From NCBI GenBank assembly GCA_015067825.1, contig SVLQ01000014.1, positions 1 to 64,000 of the forward strand: a stretch of DNA of 64,000 bases, read 5' to 3'. This DNA comes from Oscillospiraceae bacterium. Its GTDB lineage: Bacteria > Bacillota > Clostridia > Oscillospirales > QAMX01. This document shows positions 1 through 8,875 of the stretch, piece after piece. Within the stretch, counting starts at the first letter, position 1; the number at the start of each line of letters is the position of its first letter. Both the position numbers and the translations under genes were made by a program. Under the pieces are notes generated by a model. The model had not been told where the DNA came from, did no database searches, and saw nothing but the letters and a program-made list of their open reading frames with translations.

Positions 1-25
1 ACATTCAGCATACAAATCAAAATAG

Positions 26-64
26 CAAAAAATCCGACCATCGTGTTTGATGATCGGATTTTTG
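26..64 (-). terminator. Intrinsic terminator of the RCC1-protein gene
   Basis: An inverted repeat with arms reading AAAAATCCGA/TCGGATTTTT, a second short CATC/GATG pairing and a small loop. It lies about 90 bases beyond the stop codon of the minus-strand RCC1-repeat gene. A and T runs flank the stem on both sides, so it could act in both directions. Confidence 0.75.
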
Positions 65-153
65 CTTGCCCCGTACCGGCTTTCTCCCATTGGTCACTTT
101 TTGTCCCTTTGAGCGAAATCCCTTGGCTTTCGGTGCTTTTTTTATTGAAGTTC

Positions 154-1650
154 TTATTTTTCCATCAGGCCGAAATCAGTCCGGCCGTAAACGTCGGTGA
201 AGGGATTCAGTTTACCAACGATCGAAAGTGTGCCGTCGTTTTTGAGGATCAAGGAACAGCGTTCATCGCTTGCAAGCACACCGATGATACCGGTGTAGTA
301 GCCGAGGAAGCCCTGCTCGTTTTCGATATCGCCGACCGACCAAGCCGTGCCGTCGGCTTTTAAGAGAAGCGTATTCATCTCGGTGGCCGAAACCGCGATC
401 ACATCGGTGTATTCTTCGAAATCGCACTGGCCGAAAACGTTCTGACCGGTATAGACCAGCGTGCCATCGGACTTAACGCCGACCGTGTAGTACGGGCCGG
501 CGGCAACCATCGTGATATCGCGCCAGTCTTCCACATCGCACTGACCGTCATCGCCGTCACCGGCGGCCACAACCGTACCGTCGGCACGGAGGCCGACCGT
601 GTGCATTTCTCCGGCATCGATCATCACGATATCGCTCCAGTCCCCAACGTCGCACTGGTGGAATTCGTTGTCGCCCGTCGCCACGACCGTGCCATCGGCG
701 CGAAGACCGACGGAGTGCATATACGAAGCGGCAACCGAAACGATATCGCTCCAACCTTCGACGTCGCACTGGCCATAGGGATTTTCGCCCTTTGCAAGCA
801 CCGTGCCGTCGGCGCGCGCGGCGATCATATGGCGGCTGCCCAGCGCCACGGAAACAAGATCAGTCCAGCCATAGGCGTTGAGCTGGCCGTAGACGTTGTT
901 GCCGCTCGTAAAGAGCGTACCGTCCTTCCGCAAAACCGCGACCGTATTCGGGCCGGCATCCATCGCATTCGCCGTAACCTTATGGGCAATGCTGCGGGCG
1001 AGAGAAGCGCTGTCGCGGTAGTCATGGATATCAACAAAGATCGAAAGCGCGGTCTGGAATCTGCCCTCGGCAATCTGCTGCACCGCATAGTCGTACATCC
1101 GGGTACGGATTTCCTCGACTTTGGCGGCGGCATCGAGATAATCTCCGGCGCTCTGGTAATTTTTGTAGGCCGTCACGTAGTCTTCGTTTGCTTCGGCGGC
1201 TGCGGCGGTTTCGTAGTCGATCCGCTTGATCATCGTCGGGCCTTCGCCGTAGCCAAGCAACGCGGTGAAGGCACTGCGCGCCTTTGCAAGGTCGCCGGAT
1301 TCGTAGATATCCATCGCAATCTCAAACTTCGCCGCCTTGTAGCGTTCGCGGCTGTCTTCGTAGTCGCCGAGCGCGCGGAAGCCTTCGGCGGCAGCCTCGT
1401 AGTCACCCTGCTCCCAAAGCGCTTCGGCCTTGTTGTAGGCGATCATATCGGCAAAAACCGTTTTGGACAGAACCACGGCAACGACCGCGATGACCGCAAC
1501 AGCCACAGCGGCGATCACGATCTTCAAAATCAGTTTGTTGCGTTTTTTGGCGGCATCCCGCTTGGCCGCAAGAATTTTTTCGGCCTCTCGGCGCACCGCA
1601 TCGGACACAGGCGCGGAAGTTTGCGTTACTTTTTTCGGTTGATCTGCCAC
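154..1650 (-). CDS. Membrane-anchored protein with TPR-like and RCC1/BNR propeller repeats
   Basis: A 498-residue protein with no recognisable enzyme motif. Residues 1-39 are charged and probably cytoplasmic, and one hydrophobic helix spans about 40-62. Residues 73-225 hold four degenerate TPR/SEL1-like units marked by GDYEDS, GDYLDA and DYRDS. From about 230 to the end there are six or more RCC1-type units built on 'ADGTV..TGDN..GQCDV..W.DIV', the blades of a beta-propeller. The start is a GTG with AAAGGAG 12 bases upstream. It has its own consensus promoter and a downstream terminator, so it is probably monocistronic. With no cleavage site after the helix, the propeller should be displayed outside the membrane, presumably as a binding module. 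Architecture is clear; function unknown. Confidence 0.8.
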   Translation of the reverse strand: MADQPKKVTQTSAPVSDAVRREAEKILAAKRDAAKKRNKLILKIVIAAVAVAVIAVVAVVLSKTVFADMIAYNKAEALWEQGDYEAAAEGFRALGDYEDSRERYKAAKFEIAMDIYESGDLAKARSAFTALLGYGEGPTMIKRIDYETAAAAEANEDYVTAYKNYQSAGDYLDAAAKVEEIRTRMYDYAVQQIAEGRFQTALSIFVDIHDYRDSASLARSIAHKVTANAMDAGPNTVAVLRKDGTLFTSGNNVYGQLNAYGWTDLVSVALGSRHMIAARADGTVLAKGENPYGQCDVEGWSDIVSVAASYMHSVGLRADGTVVATGDNEFHQCDVGDWSDIVMIDAGEMHTVGLRADGTVVAAGDGDDGQCDVEDWRDITMVAAGPYYTVGVKSDGTLVYTGQNVFGQCDFEEYTDVIAVSATEMNTLLLKADGTAWSVGDIENEQGFLGYYTGIIGVLASDERCSLILKNDGTLSIVGKLNPFTDVYGRTDFGLMEK

Positions 1651-1731
1651 GGCAGAAACACACTCCTTTGGTGGATTTTTGCAACGAAAACAACATCGGC
1701 GACCGCAAGCGGCCGCCGACGGAACGGTTTC

Positions 1732-1760
1732 ATTATATCACGCCGAGTTACCGCTGTCAA
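1732..1760 (-). promoter_or_regulatory. Sigma-A type promoter of the RCC1-protein gene
   Basis: On the minus strand, TTGACA (1755-1760) and TATAAT (1732-1737) are separated by 17 bases, both perfect consensus boxes. They lie about 80 bases upstream of the GTG start at 1650. Confidence 0.85.
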
Positions 1761-1804
1761 CGGCATAGACCGGACGGATTTTTACCTTTTTGTAAAGTTT
1801 TCCG

Positions 1805-3178
1805 TTATTTTGCGTAGTTGCGGATGCGGTGGAAGGTGATATGGTTAGCGTTGTGGAAATTCTCGGCACCGTTGAGCGCCGTACGCACGGCTGCAAGGAT
1901 ATCGTCGCCGTCGAAGAGAAAGCTCGGGTACTGGAAGCCGACTTTTTTGCTGTCCTCGCCAAAGCAGTTGTCCTCGTAGTTCAAGATATCGCGTACCGTT
2001 GTCCAGTGCAGGAGATCGTCCGACACTGAAAGGCGCAGGATGTTGCGTTGGTGCAGGTTTGCGGTTGTGACCGGGTTGGAGAGCGCATAGTAACGGCCGT
2101 CGGCAGGGCTCTTCAGAACAAAGAACTTCGTCAGATTTCCGGGGAAATCGACCGTATCCACAAACTCCATCATCTGATCGGGTGCCGTCACACGCGTCAG
2201 ATAGGCCTTGCCGTAGCTCGGTTCGCAGAGCTCGGTGGAAAAGCGCAGCAGATCGACGAGTTCACCGTTCGGCGCAACAACGAGGTTGCCCTCGATCGTT
2301 CCGCCCTTGCTCTTGCCGGTCACACCGGTCACGGCCGACTGGTCGTAGGGCAAAAAGCCCGTGCAGACCCACGAGGACGGATCCATCAGATCGGCGTTTT
2401 CGTCGGCGGAAACGGCACCGGGACAGTGCATTTCCGTCGTCCACGAACCGAATTCGATCGCCGTCCAGATGCGCCCGGCGTGGAAAAGCACCGGCATGGG
2501 CGCTTTGTGCGGACCGCCCGCCTCACGCGAGCCGCCTTCGATCAAAACGACCGGACCGATCCAGCTGTCGCCGCCGTCGTCTGAACGGAAAATCTGCAGC
2601 GCGCCGTATTCGGTCGACATCGCAAGCATATAGACCGCACCGCGATGGGGAAACAGGCTGCCCCAGAAACACGGCGAAACCGCCGAGGCAAATTCCCAGG
2701 TCGTACCGTTATCCCGTGAGCGATAGACGTGGGTGAGATTTTGTCCGCCATTGCCACGGAAGATATCGTGAGAGATGAGCAAGTCGCCGTTTTCCAGACG
2801 GCAGATCGACGGGCTGCAGGTCGCCGTTCCGGAATCGTAGAACGTGCGGTCGGCCGGATGCAGATAGGCGACGACAACGCCCGGCACGAAATTCGTGCGG
2901 AACAGGCGATCGCAGCTTTGGGCAAGCCGCGCACCGCCGCCAGCTTCGGCGACGATCCGCAGCGAGCAATCGCGGCCGTTGGGCAGACCGGTCAGCACGA
3001 AATCGCAGGAATCGGTCTCCTGCCGCAGGATCAGCGCGTCGTTTTCACGCACCTCCGCAAAAAAGCGCGCGCCGGACAGTTGCAAGCCGTGGCGAAAGCT
3101 CACCTGCAGAGTCTGATCGTTGGGTGCCAAACGAGTTACAACGATCCCGTCGGCTGTCGGAACAGAACGATGCGGCAT
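1805..3178 (-). CDS. BNR-repeat sialidase-like glycosidase
   Basis: A 457-residue protein. Residues 1-95 resemble a small beta-sandwich, and from about 100 onward a six-bladed sialidase-type propeller is suggested by Asp-box-like turns such as 'SRDNGTTWEF' and 'SDDGGDSWIG'. The segment with 'SPSICRLENGDLLISHD' is typical of exo-sialidase/BNR families. No signal peptide is visible, so it is probably cytoplasmic, acting on imported glycans, or a non-catalytic relative. It sits 30 bases downstream of the GNAT acetyltransferase gene on the same strand, and GAGGTGAGG precedes its ATG, so the two are probably cotranscribed. The substrate cannot be given from the sequence. Confidence 0.7.
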   Translation of the reverse strand: MPHRSVPTADGIVVTRLAPNDQTLQVSFRHGLQLSGARFFAEVRENDALILRQETDSCDFVLTGLPNGRDCSLRIVAEAGGGARLAQSCDRLFRTNFVPGVVVAYLHPADRTFYDSGTATCSPSICRLENGDLLISHDIFRGNGGQNLTHVYRSRDNGTTWEFASAVSPCFWGSLFPHRGAVYMLAMSTEYGALQIFRSDDGGDSWIGPVVLIEGGSREAGGPHKAPMPVLFHAGRIWTAIEFGSWTTEMHCPGAVSADENADLMDPSSWVCTGFLPYDQSAVTGVTGKSKGGTIEGNLVVAPNGELVDLLRFSTELCEPSYGKAYLTRVTAPDQMMEFVDTVDFPGNLTKFFVLKSPADGRYYALSNPVTTANLHQRNILRLSVSDDLLHWTTVRDILNYEDNCFGEDSKKVGFQYPSFLFDGDDILAAVRTALNGAENFHNANHITFHRIRNYAK

Positions 3179-3208
3179 ATCCTCACCTCTGTTTTGGTTG
3201 ATTCCGGG

Positions 3209-4384
3209 TTATACGCGGTCGGCTTCGAGGGAAACGAGCGGCAGCGGGAACCAGCTGCGCGCCATTCTGAGTACGGCTTCGGGATGATCGTAGCCGATCA
3301 GCGCCATCGGCTGCGGGCCGGTGAGGGCGTAGACAGCGTCGAGCGCGCTGAAGGAGAGGTCGGCTGCCTTATCGGTCGCTTCGACGGAGACCTTTTTACC
3401 ATCAACAGAGAGTTCCCACTTACCGCGTTCGGCAATCTCGATGACCATCGAGCCGTTTTCGAGGTTGGCGTAGCTCGCCTTCAGCGTCAGGAACGCATCG
3501 AAAACGACCTCCCAGTCGAGGATGCTCCACATCTCCGTCGGACCAAACGAGTGGCCACCGCCGACGCGGATCAGCTTCGCGAACAGGACCATTTCCCAGT
3601 CACGGACGGTCAGGCGGAGATCTTCATGCGTTTTGAGCACGTAAGCCGCGAGCACTTCGGCGACATCGATGCCGTCGACAAACGCGTATTCACAGGCACT
3701 GCGCGGATTCGACGGGAGCTCGCCCAACGCAAGATAGCCGATAAGCTTATCGTCGGCGTCGTAGACGGCATAGGGCATACGGTTGTGCCAGTCGTAGAAG
3801 CGGAGCACAAAACCGTCGTCGTCGTAGTTGTAGTGGACGTCCTGCGCTTCGTAGATCGCCTTGCAGGCCGCGGCAGTTTCTTTGTCATCGGCAGTGAAGG
3901 CGCGGAAGTCGTACTTTTCGGTGATCGCCTTGTCGTAAACGGGTGCAACCTCTTCGTCGCCGATGCGCAGACCGTAGGCAGCGCCGCCGAGCTCATAGCC
4001 GAAGCGGTTGTAACGCGAGCGCTTGCCGCCCAGAATCGAGATCGCAACGCCGTCCTTTTTCAATTCTTCGACCGTGTAGCTCATCAGACGGCTCATGATG
4101 CCCTTGCCGCGCATACGCGGATGTGCGGCGACGTTGCCGATGCCAACGACCTTCATTTCTCTGCCGCAGACGGAAAGCACGCGTTCGTGCGCCAGCACCG
4201 AACCGATAACCTTGCCGTCTTCCCACATATTGATCATATCGTGCATCGATTCATCGGTGCGCTGATAGAGGTTCGGGTACATCGCGGGGAAATCGTGGGG
4301 TCTGCTGCTTCTGGAAAACACGTAGTCGATCAGGTTAATGATCTCATCAAATTCAGCGGCGGTGCCGCGGCGGATCTCAGTCAT
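3209..4384 (-). CDS. GNAT N-acetyltransferase, Eis-like architecture
   Basis: A 391-residue protein. The N-terminal GNAT fold has the acetyl-CoA loop 'RMRGKG' at residues 90-95, preceded by 'GIGNVAAHP'. A second GNAT-like domain follows, with a C-terminal sterol-carrier-like domain (about 290-390). This three-part layout and length match the Eis/YitI-type acetyltransferases, some of which acetylate aminoglycosides or lysines; the acceptor here is unknown. It is the first gene of a probable two-gene unit with the sialidase-like gene. The ATG at 4384 follows AAAGG about 11 bases upstream, so the ribosome binding site is weak. Confidence 0.78.
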   Translation of the reverse strand: MTEIRRGTAAEFDEIINLIDYVFSRSSRPHDFPAMYPNLYQRTDESMHDMINMWEDGKVIGSVLAHERVLSVCGREMKVVGIGNVAAHPRMRGKGIMSRLMSYTVEELKKDGVAISILGGKRSRYNRFGYELGGAAYGLRIGDEEVAPVYDKAITEKYDFRAFTADDKETAAACKAIYEAQDVHYNYDDDGFVLRFYDWHNRMPYAVYDADDKLIGYLALGELPSNPRSACEYAFVDGIDVAEVLAAYVLKTHEDLRLTVRDWEMVLFAKLIRVGGGHSFGPTEMWSILDWEVVFDAFLTLKASYANLENGSMVIEIAERGKWELSVDGKKVSVEATDKAADLSFSALDAVYALTGPQPMALIGYDHPEAVLRMARSWFPLPLVSLEADRV

Positions 4385-4444
4385 GGAAAAACCAACCTTT
4401 CTGTTTGTAGAATTTGTTTCCTATATAATATGGTTTGCTTGTTT

Positions 4445-5101
4445 TCAAAGAAGCAAGCGGCGCAGATCCCGCACGGTTTCGGCAATCGCGGTCGCGCCGG
4501 CACCTTCCAGCTCAGCCCGGTCGCCAAATCCATAGAGCACGCCGACCGAATCGATGCCGTTGGCAGATGCACCGAAGATATCGTGCTTGCGGTCGCCGAC
4601 CATCAGAGCTTTGGACTTATCTCTCACGCCGGCTCGCGCAAGCGCCTCGGCAACGACTTCATCCTTCTTCACGCGGCGCCCATCCAGCAGGCTGCCGACC
4701 ACACCGTCCAGAAATTCGGCAAAGCCAAACCGGACGGCGATCTTTTCGGCAAAGACCTCGGGCTTGGAGGTCGCCAGCCAGACCTGCCGGCCCTGCGCTT
4801 TGAGTGCCGAAAACAGCGCGCGCATACCGGGATAGATCGCATTTTCGTACATACCGCGCTCGCGGTAATACTCGCGATAGACCTCAACGGCCGCAAAGCT
4901 CTCCTCGCGGGAAAAGTTGCAATAGCGTTCAAACGATTCGTTGAGCGGCGGGCCGACGAAGAAATACAGCTCTTCCCGCGGCGGGATCGCAAATCCGTAC
5001 CGTTTCAACGCAAACATCACGGAATTGGTGATCCCCAGCGACGAATCGACGATCGTGCCGTCGAGATCAAAAAAAATCACCGATTTTTCGGTAAAAGGCA
5101 T
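4445..5101 (-). CDS. HAD-superfamily phosphatase, phosphoglycolate phosphatase type
   Basis: A 218-residue HAD hydrolase. Motif I is 'FFDLDGT' with the nucleophile D12 and acid D14. Motif II is the Ser in 'ATSKPE', and motif III/IV includes 'MVGDRKHDIFGA'. The helical cap between about 20 and 85 places it with the Gph/PGP-like phosphatases of small phosphorylated metabolites. It starts at ATG 5101 behind GGAGGTGAG and has its own promoter. It ends 61 bases before the GNAT gene on the same strand, so read-through is possible. The exact substrate is not readable. Confidence 0.85.
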   Translation of the reverse strand: MPFTEKSVIFFDLDGTIVDSSLGITNSVMFALKRYGFAIPPREELYFFVGPPLNESFERYCNFSREESFAAVEVYREYYRERGMYENAIYPGMRALFSALKAQGRQVWLATSKPEVFAEKIAVRFGFAEFLDGVVGSLLDGRRVKKDEVVAEALARAGVRDKSKALMVGDRKHDIFGASANGIDSVGVLYGFGDRAELEGAGATAIAETVRDLRRLLL

Positions 5102-5136
5102 AGCTCACCTCCGAAGATCACAATCAATTCACCCGT

Positions 5137-5166
5137 ATTATAACATAAATCCCCCGTCATTGGCAA
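5137..5166 (-). promoter_or_regulatory. Promoter of the HAD phosphatase gene
   Basis: Minus-strand TATAAT (5137-5142) with a weak -35 TTGCCA (5161-5166), spacer 18 bases. It is divergent from the yceD promoter about 70 bases away. Confidence 0.6.
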
Positions 5167-5235
5167 CCGTATCGGCAAGTTTTCAAAGCGTTTCGTCGGC
5201 AGAATATACAAAATTAAAAAAAGTCGTTTTTTTAC

Positions 5236-5264
5236 TTGACAAACGGTCGTATTTGCGATATAAT
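5236..5264 (+). promoter_or_regulatory. Promoter of yceD-rpmF
   Basis: TTGACA at 5236-5241 and TATAAT at 5259-5264 with a 17-base spacer, about 60 bases before the yceD start. Confidence 0.88.
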
Positions 5265-5325
5265 TTCTTTTGCGCGATCTCTGAATAAAGAGAAATGATT
5301 CTGTGAGACAAGAGGATTTTTGTCG

Positions 5326-5784
5326 ATGGTCGTTAACCTGAAAGCACTGCTCGACGGCAAGGTCAATACCCTTTCGTTTGAAGAAACGCAGGATATGTCG
5401 GATTTCGAGATGTACGGTGTGCGTCCGTTTCGCTCCGGCTTGACCGTCCGCGGTACGATCGAAAAGCGTACCGGCCTGATCACGCTGCAGCTTTCGCTTG
5501 CGGCTGAGTTGGACACGCTGTGTGCCAGTTGCGGCAAAGCGATCTCCCGTCCGTTTACGGTGGAAGCGGAATACCTGCTTGCCCGTACGATGTACGAAGA
5601 CAACGACGAGATCCTGCTCTACGCAGATGACAAGCTGGAGCTTGATGAAGTCGTCGCCGACCTGACGGCTTTGAACATGGACATGCGTCCGATGTGCTCG
5701 CCCGACTGCAAAGGCGTTTGCTTTGGTTGCGGTGCGAACCTGAACGACGGCCCATGTACCTGCGAGAGCCACGTCTCTGAATAA
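5326..5784 (+). CDS. yceD: YceD/DUF177 family protein
   Basis: A 152-residue member of the YceD (DUF177) family, which is almost always encoded just before ribosomal protein L32 and has been tied to rRNA and ribosome assembly. The cysteine pattern 'CASCG' in the middle and a cluster 'CSPDC...CFGCG...CTC' at the end suggest bound zinc. The ATG at 5326 is preferred over the in-frame TTG six bases upstream because AGAGGA (5311-5316) sits 9 bases from the ATG but only 3 from the TTG. It is 73 bases upstream of rpmF and almost certainly cotranscribed. Family assignment is firm; the molecular role is inferred. Confidence 0.9.
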   Translation: MVVNLKALLDGKVNTLSFEETQDMSDFEMYGVRPFRSGLTVRGTIEKRTGLITLQLSLAAELDTLCASCGKAISRPFTVEAEYLLARTMYEDNDEILLYADDKLELDEVVADLTALNMDMRPMCSPDCKGVCFGCGANLNDGPCTCESHVSE

Positions 5785-5807
5785 GATCGCAAACTTTATG
5801 ACTGAGC

Positions 5808-5831
5808 GCCCGCACTGCTTGCTGCGGGTTT
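5808..5831 (+). other. Hairpin between yceD and rpmF
   Basis: CCCGCA ... TGCGGG with an eight-base loop, followed by TTTT. It could be a weak terminator or processing site that sets the ratio of the two products. The rpmF ribosome binding site AGGAGGTG follows about 10 bases later. Confidence 0.45.
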
Positions 5832-5857
5832 TACACAAACAGGAGGTGTAATCCAAA

Positions 5858-6043
5858 ATGGCAGAACCGAAAAGAAAACACTCCAAGGCCAGACGTGATA
5901 CGCGCCGTAATTCCCACTGGAAAATGACGCTGCCGTCCATCGTCAAGTGCCCGCAGTGCGGCGCGGCGAGACTCCCGCACAGAATGTGCAAGGAGTGCGG
6001 CTACTACAACGGCCGTGAAGTCGTCAAAGTCGACGAGAAATAG
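5858..6043 (+). CDS. rpmF: Ribosomal protein bL32
   Basis: A 61-residue protein beginning MAEPKRKHSKARRDTRR, which is the diagnostic bL32 N-terminus. It carries the zinc-binding pairs 'CPQC' and 'CKEC' of the C+ form. It is a small structural protein of the large ribosomal subunit. AGGAGGTG precedes the ATG, and a long hairpin follows the gene. Confidence 0.98.
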   Translation: MAEPKRKHSKARRDTRRNSHWKMTLPSIVKCPQCGAARLPHRMCKECGYYNGREVVKVDEK

Positions 6044-6066
6044 TTTCTGATTTTTTTCGGAAGCTT

Positions 6067-6118
6067 ATAAGACAAACCTTTCTGGGGCGATAGTGATATG
6101 CGCCCCTATTTGTCTTAT
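6067..6118 (+). terminator. Terminator-like hairpin after rpmF
   Basis: Outer arms ATAAGACAAA (6067-6076) and TTTGTCTTAT (6109-6118) enclose an inner GGGGCG/CGCCCC stem, followed by a short T-rich stretch. It separates yceD-rpmF from the radical-SAM gene. Confidence 0.7.
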
Positions 6119-6159
6119 CGATTTTTATCAAAAACAGCATCTCAGAGAGGAGCGCACGC

Positions 6160-7473
6160 ATGGCGTCCAAGATCACCGCGGTCGACCGCGGCAGTCCGGC
6201 GTTTCGCGCGGGGATCGTCCCCGGAGAAACGCTGATCTCCATCAACGGCAACGAGATCACCGACGTGCTCGATTACCGGTTCTACGCCGCCGATCCCGAT
6301 CTGCGGCTTTTGGTCGCGGACGAAAACGGCCGCACGCGTGAGATCCACATCCGAAACACCGCGTACCGTCCGCTCGGTCTGGAGTTTGAGACCTATCTGA
6401 TGGACAAGCAGACGCATTGCCACAACAAATGCGTGTTTTGCTTCATCGATCAGCTTCCCAAGGGAATGCGCGAAAGCCTCTACTTCAAGGACGACGACAT
6501 GCGGATGTCGTTTCTGATGGGCAACTACGTCACGCTCACCAATTTAAAGGAAGCCGACTTCGCGCGCATCAAGCGCCTGCGCATCAGCCCCATCAACGTC
6601 TCCGTCCATGCGACCGATCCCGACGTCCGCCGCCAAATGTGCGGCAACCGCTTTGCCGGCGACTGCTACAAGATCATGCACGATCTGGCCGCCGCCGGGA
6701 TCACGATGAACGCGCAGATCGTTGTCTGCCCCGGCATCAACGACGGCGACGTGCTCGCGCGCAGCCTCGACGACTTGATCCTCCTCTACCCCTACGTCCA
6801 GTCGATCGCAGTCGTCCCCGTGGGACTGACGAAATACCGCGAAGGGCTCGCCCCGCTCGAACCCGTGACCGAGACTTCGGCCAATGAGATCCTTGCGATC
6901 TGCGAAGGCCGCGCCGCCGCCGCACTATCCCGCCACGGTACACGCATCGTCTTCGCCTCCGACGAGATCTATATCCGCGCCGGCCGCAGCCTGCCCGATT
7001 ACGACGCGTACGAAGAATTTCCGCAGATCGAAAACGGCGTCGGCATGCTTGCCAGCTTGATCAGCGAGTTTGATTCCGCGCTGGATCTTGCCGAAGACGG
7101 CGAGGTCGCTCCGCAGAGCGTTTCGATCGCCACCGGTTCGGACGCCGCACCGTTTCTTACAAAACTCGCCGAAAAGCTCATGCGGCGCTTTCCGCAGGTC
7201 TGCTGCAGGGTCTACGCTATCGAAAACCGCTTTTTCGGCCCGCAGATCACCGTCGCCGGACTGGTGACCGGCCGCGACCTGATCGACGGACTCGCCGGCA
7301 AAGAACTCGGCGACCGCCTGCTTGTAACGCAGTCGATGCTCCGCTACGACGGCGAGGTCTTCCTCGATGACGTCACCCCCGCCGAAGTCGAGTCGGCGCT
7401 CGGTGTGCGGCTGCAGGCCGTCCCCAACGACGGCGGCGCACTCTTCGACGCGATCTGCGGCATTGACTGCTGA
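6160..7473 (+). CDS. PDZ-domain radical-SAM protein of the DUF512 family
   Basis: A 437-residue protein. A short PDZ-like region (about 1-65) is followed by C87, C91 and C94 in 'CHNKCVFC', the CxxxCxxC motif that holds the radical-SAM 4Fe-4S cluster. The rest, including 'GIEN'-like and 'GSDAAPF' segments, is the DUF512 domain. The family is widespread in Clostridia and usually sits beside der and plsY, as here; its reaction is not established. GAGAGGAG lies ahead of the ATG, and der begins 44 bases after the stop. Family call is strong; function unknown. Confidence 0.9.
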   Translation: MASKITAVDRGSPAFRAGIVPGETLISINGNEITDVLDYRFYAADPDLRLLVADENGRTREIHIRNTAYRPLGLEFETYLMDKQTHCHNKCVFCFIDQLPKGMRESLYFKDDDMRMSFLMGNYVTLTNLKEADFARIKRLRISPINVSVHATDPDVRRQMCGNRFAGDCYKIMHDLAAAGITMNAQIVVCPGINDGDVLARSLDDLILLYPYVQSIAVVPVGLTKYREGLAPLEPVTETSANEILAICEGRAAAALSRHGTRIVFASDEIYIRAGRSLPDYDAYEEFPQIENGVGMLASLISEFDSALDLAEDGEVAPQSVSIATGSDAAPFLTKLAEKLMRRFPQVCCRVYAIENRFFGPQITVAGLVTGRDLIDGLAGKELGDRLLVTQSMLRYDGEVFLDDVTPAEVESALGVRLQAVPNDGGALFDAICGIDC

Positions 7474-7517
7474 CCGCATCCGCTCTCCATCAAGACAGAA
7501 AGGCTCGGTGAAAGCCT

Positions 7518-8873
7518 ATGCATAAACCGATTATCGCCATCGTCGGCCGACCGAACGTCGGTAAGTCGATGCTCTTCAATAAATTGACCGGTTCGCGCAG
7601 CTCGATCGTCGAGGATACACCCGGCGTCACCCGCGACCGTCTCTACGCCGACGCCGAATGGCGCGGCAGATCGTTCAAGGTCGTCGACACCGGCGGTATC
7701 GAACCGCGCGCCGACAGCGAGATCTTGAAATTCATGCGCCTGCAGGCCGAGATCGCCATCGAAAACGCCGACGTCGTCGTTTTCGTCACCGATCTGATGT
7801 CCGGCGTGACCGCCTCCGACAGCGAAGTCGCCGCCATGCTGCAGCGCTCCGGCCGTCCGGTCATCCTTTGCGTCAACAAGGTCGACAAACTCGGCACGCC
7901 CCCGCCGGAGATCTACGAATTCTACAACCTTGGCCTCGGCGACCCCTACCCGGTCTCCGCGCTCCACGGCCACGGCTCGGGCGACCTGCTCGATGCCTGT
8001 TTTGCCTACTTCCCGGACGAGACCGGCGAAGAAGAAGACGGCGAGCACATCCGCGTCGCCATCGTCGGCCGCCCCAACGTCGGCAAATCGAGCCTGGTCA
8101 ACACCGTGCTCGGCGAAAACCGCGTGATCGTCAGCGATATGGCCGGCACAACGCGTGACACCGTTGACGCCTACTTTGAAAACGAATACGGCAAATTCTG
8201 CTTCATCGACACCGCCGGCATCCGCCGCAAGGCCAAGGTCGACGAAGCGATCGAAAAATACAGCGTTCTGCGCGCGATGATGGCCATCGACCGCGCCGAT
8301 GTCTGCGTGATCATGCTCGACGCCGCCGACGGCGTGACCGAACAGGATGCACGCATCGCCGGCATGGTGCACGACCGCGGCAAGCCCTCGGTCATCGCCG
8401 TCAACAAATGGGACGCCGTTGAAAAAGAGACCAACACGATGGAACACCTGCGCGAACGCGTCAGCACGGATCTTTCGTACATGTCGTACGCGCCGATCGT
8501 GTTCATCTCCGCCAAAAACGGTGCCCGCCTGCAGACCCTCTTTGAAAATCTCCTCCACTCCAACGAAGAAGCGACCCGCCGTGTGCCGACGGGCCTGCTC
8601 AACGATATGCTCAACGACGCGACCGCGCGCGTTCAGCCGCCGACCGACAAGGGCAAGCGTCTGAAGATCTACTACATGACGCAGGTTTCAGTTCGTCCGC
8701 CGGCATTCGTGCTCTTCTGCAACGACAAAGAGCTCTTCCACTTCTCGTATCTGCGCTACATCGAAAACCGCCTGCGCGAGGTCTTTGGCTTCGGCGGTAC
8801 CCCGGTGAAGATGATCGTCCGCGAAAAGGGCGACAACGAAGAACTTCGGGTTGATTACGACGGGAGGAAATAA
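7518..8873 (+). CDS. der: Ribosome biogenesis GTPase Der (EngA)
   Basis: A 451-residue protein with two successive GTPase domains, each with the P-loop 'GRPNVGKS' (first at residues 10-17, second near 183), DTGG/DTAG switch II motifs, and 'NKVD' and 'NKWD' guanine-recognition motifs. A C-terminal KH-like domain contains 'YYMTQVSVRPPAFVLF'. Two tandem G domains are unique to Der, needed for 50S subunit assembly. It ends two bases before the plsY start, so translation is probably coupled. Confidence 0.97.
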   Translation: MHKPIIAIVGRPNVGKSMLFNKLTGSRSSIVEDTPGVTRDRLYADAEWRGRSFKVVDTGGIEPRADSEILKFMRLQAEIAIENADVVVFVTDLMSGVTASDSEVAAMLQRSGRPVILCVNKVDKLGTPPPEIYEFYNLGLGDPYPVSALHGHGSGDLLDACFAYFPDETGEEEDGEHIRVAIVGRPNVGKSSLVNTVLGENRVIVSDMAGTTRDTVDAYFENEYGKFCFIDTAGIRRKAKVDEAIEKYSVLRAMMAIDRADVCVIMLDAADGVTEQDARIAGMVHDRGKPSVIAVNKWDAVEKETNTMEHLRERVSTDLSYMSYAPIVFISAKNGARLQTLFENLLHSNEEATRRVPTGLLNDMLNDATARVQPPTDKGKRLKIYYMTQVSVRPPAFVLFCNDKELFHFSYLRYIENRLREVFGFGGTPVKMIVREKGDNEELRVDYDGRK

Positions 8874-8875
8874 GC

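Noticed and set aside
2729-5143. An 804-codon open frame on the plus strand opposite the sialidase, GNAT and HAD genes
   Set aside because: It lies fully antisense to three well-supported genes, has no recognisable domain, and arises from the GC-rich third codon positions of the real genes.
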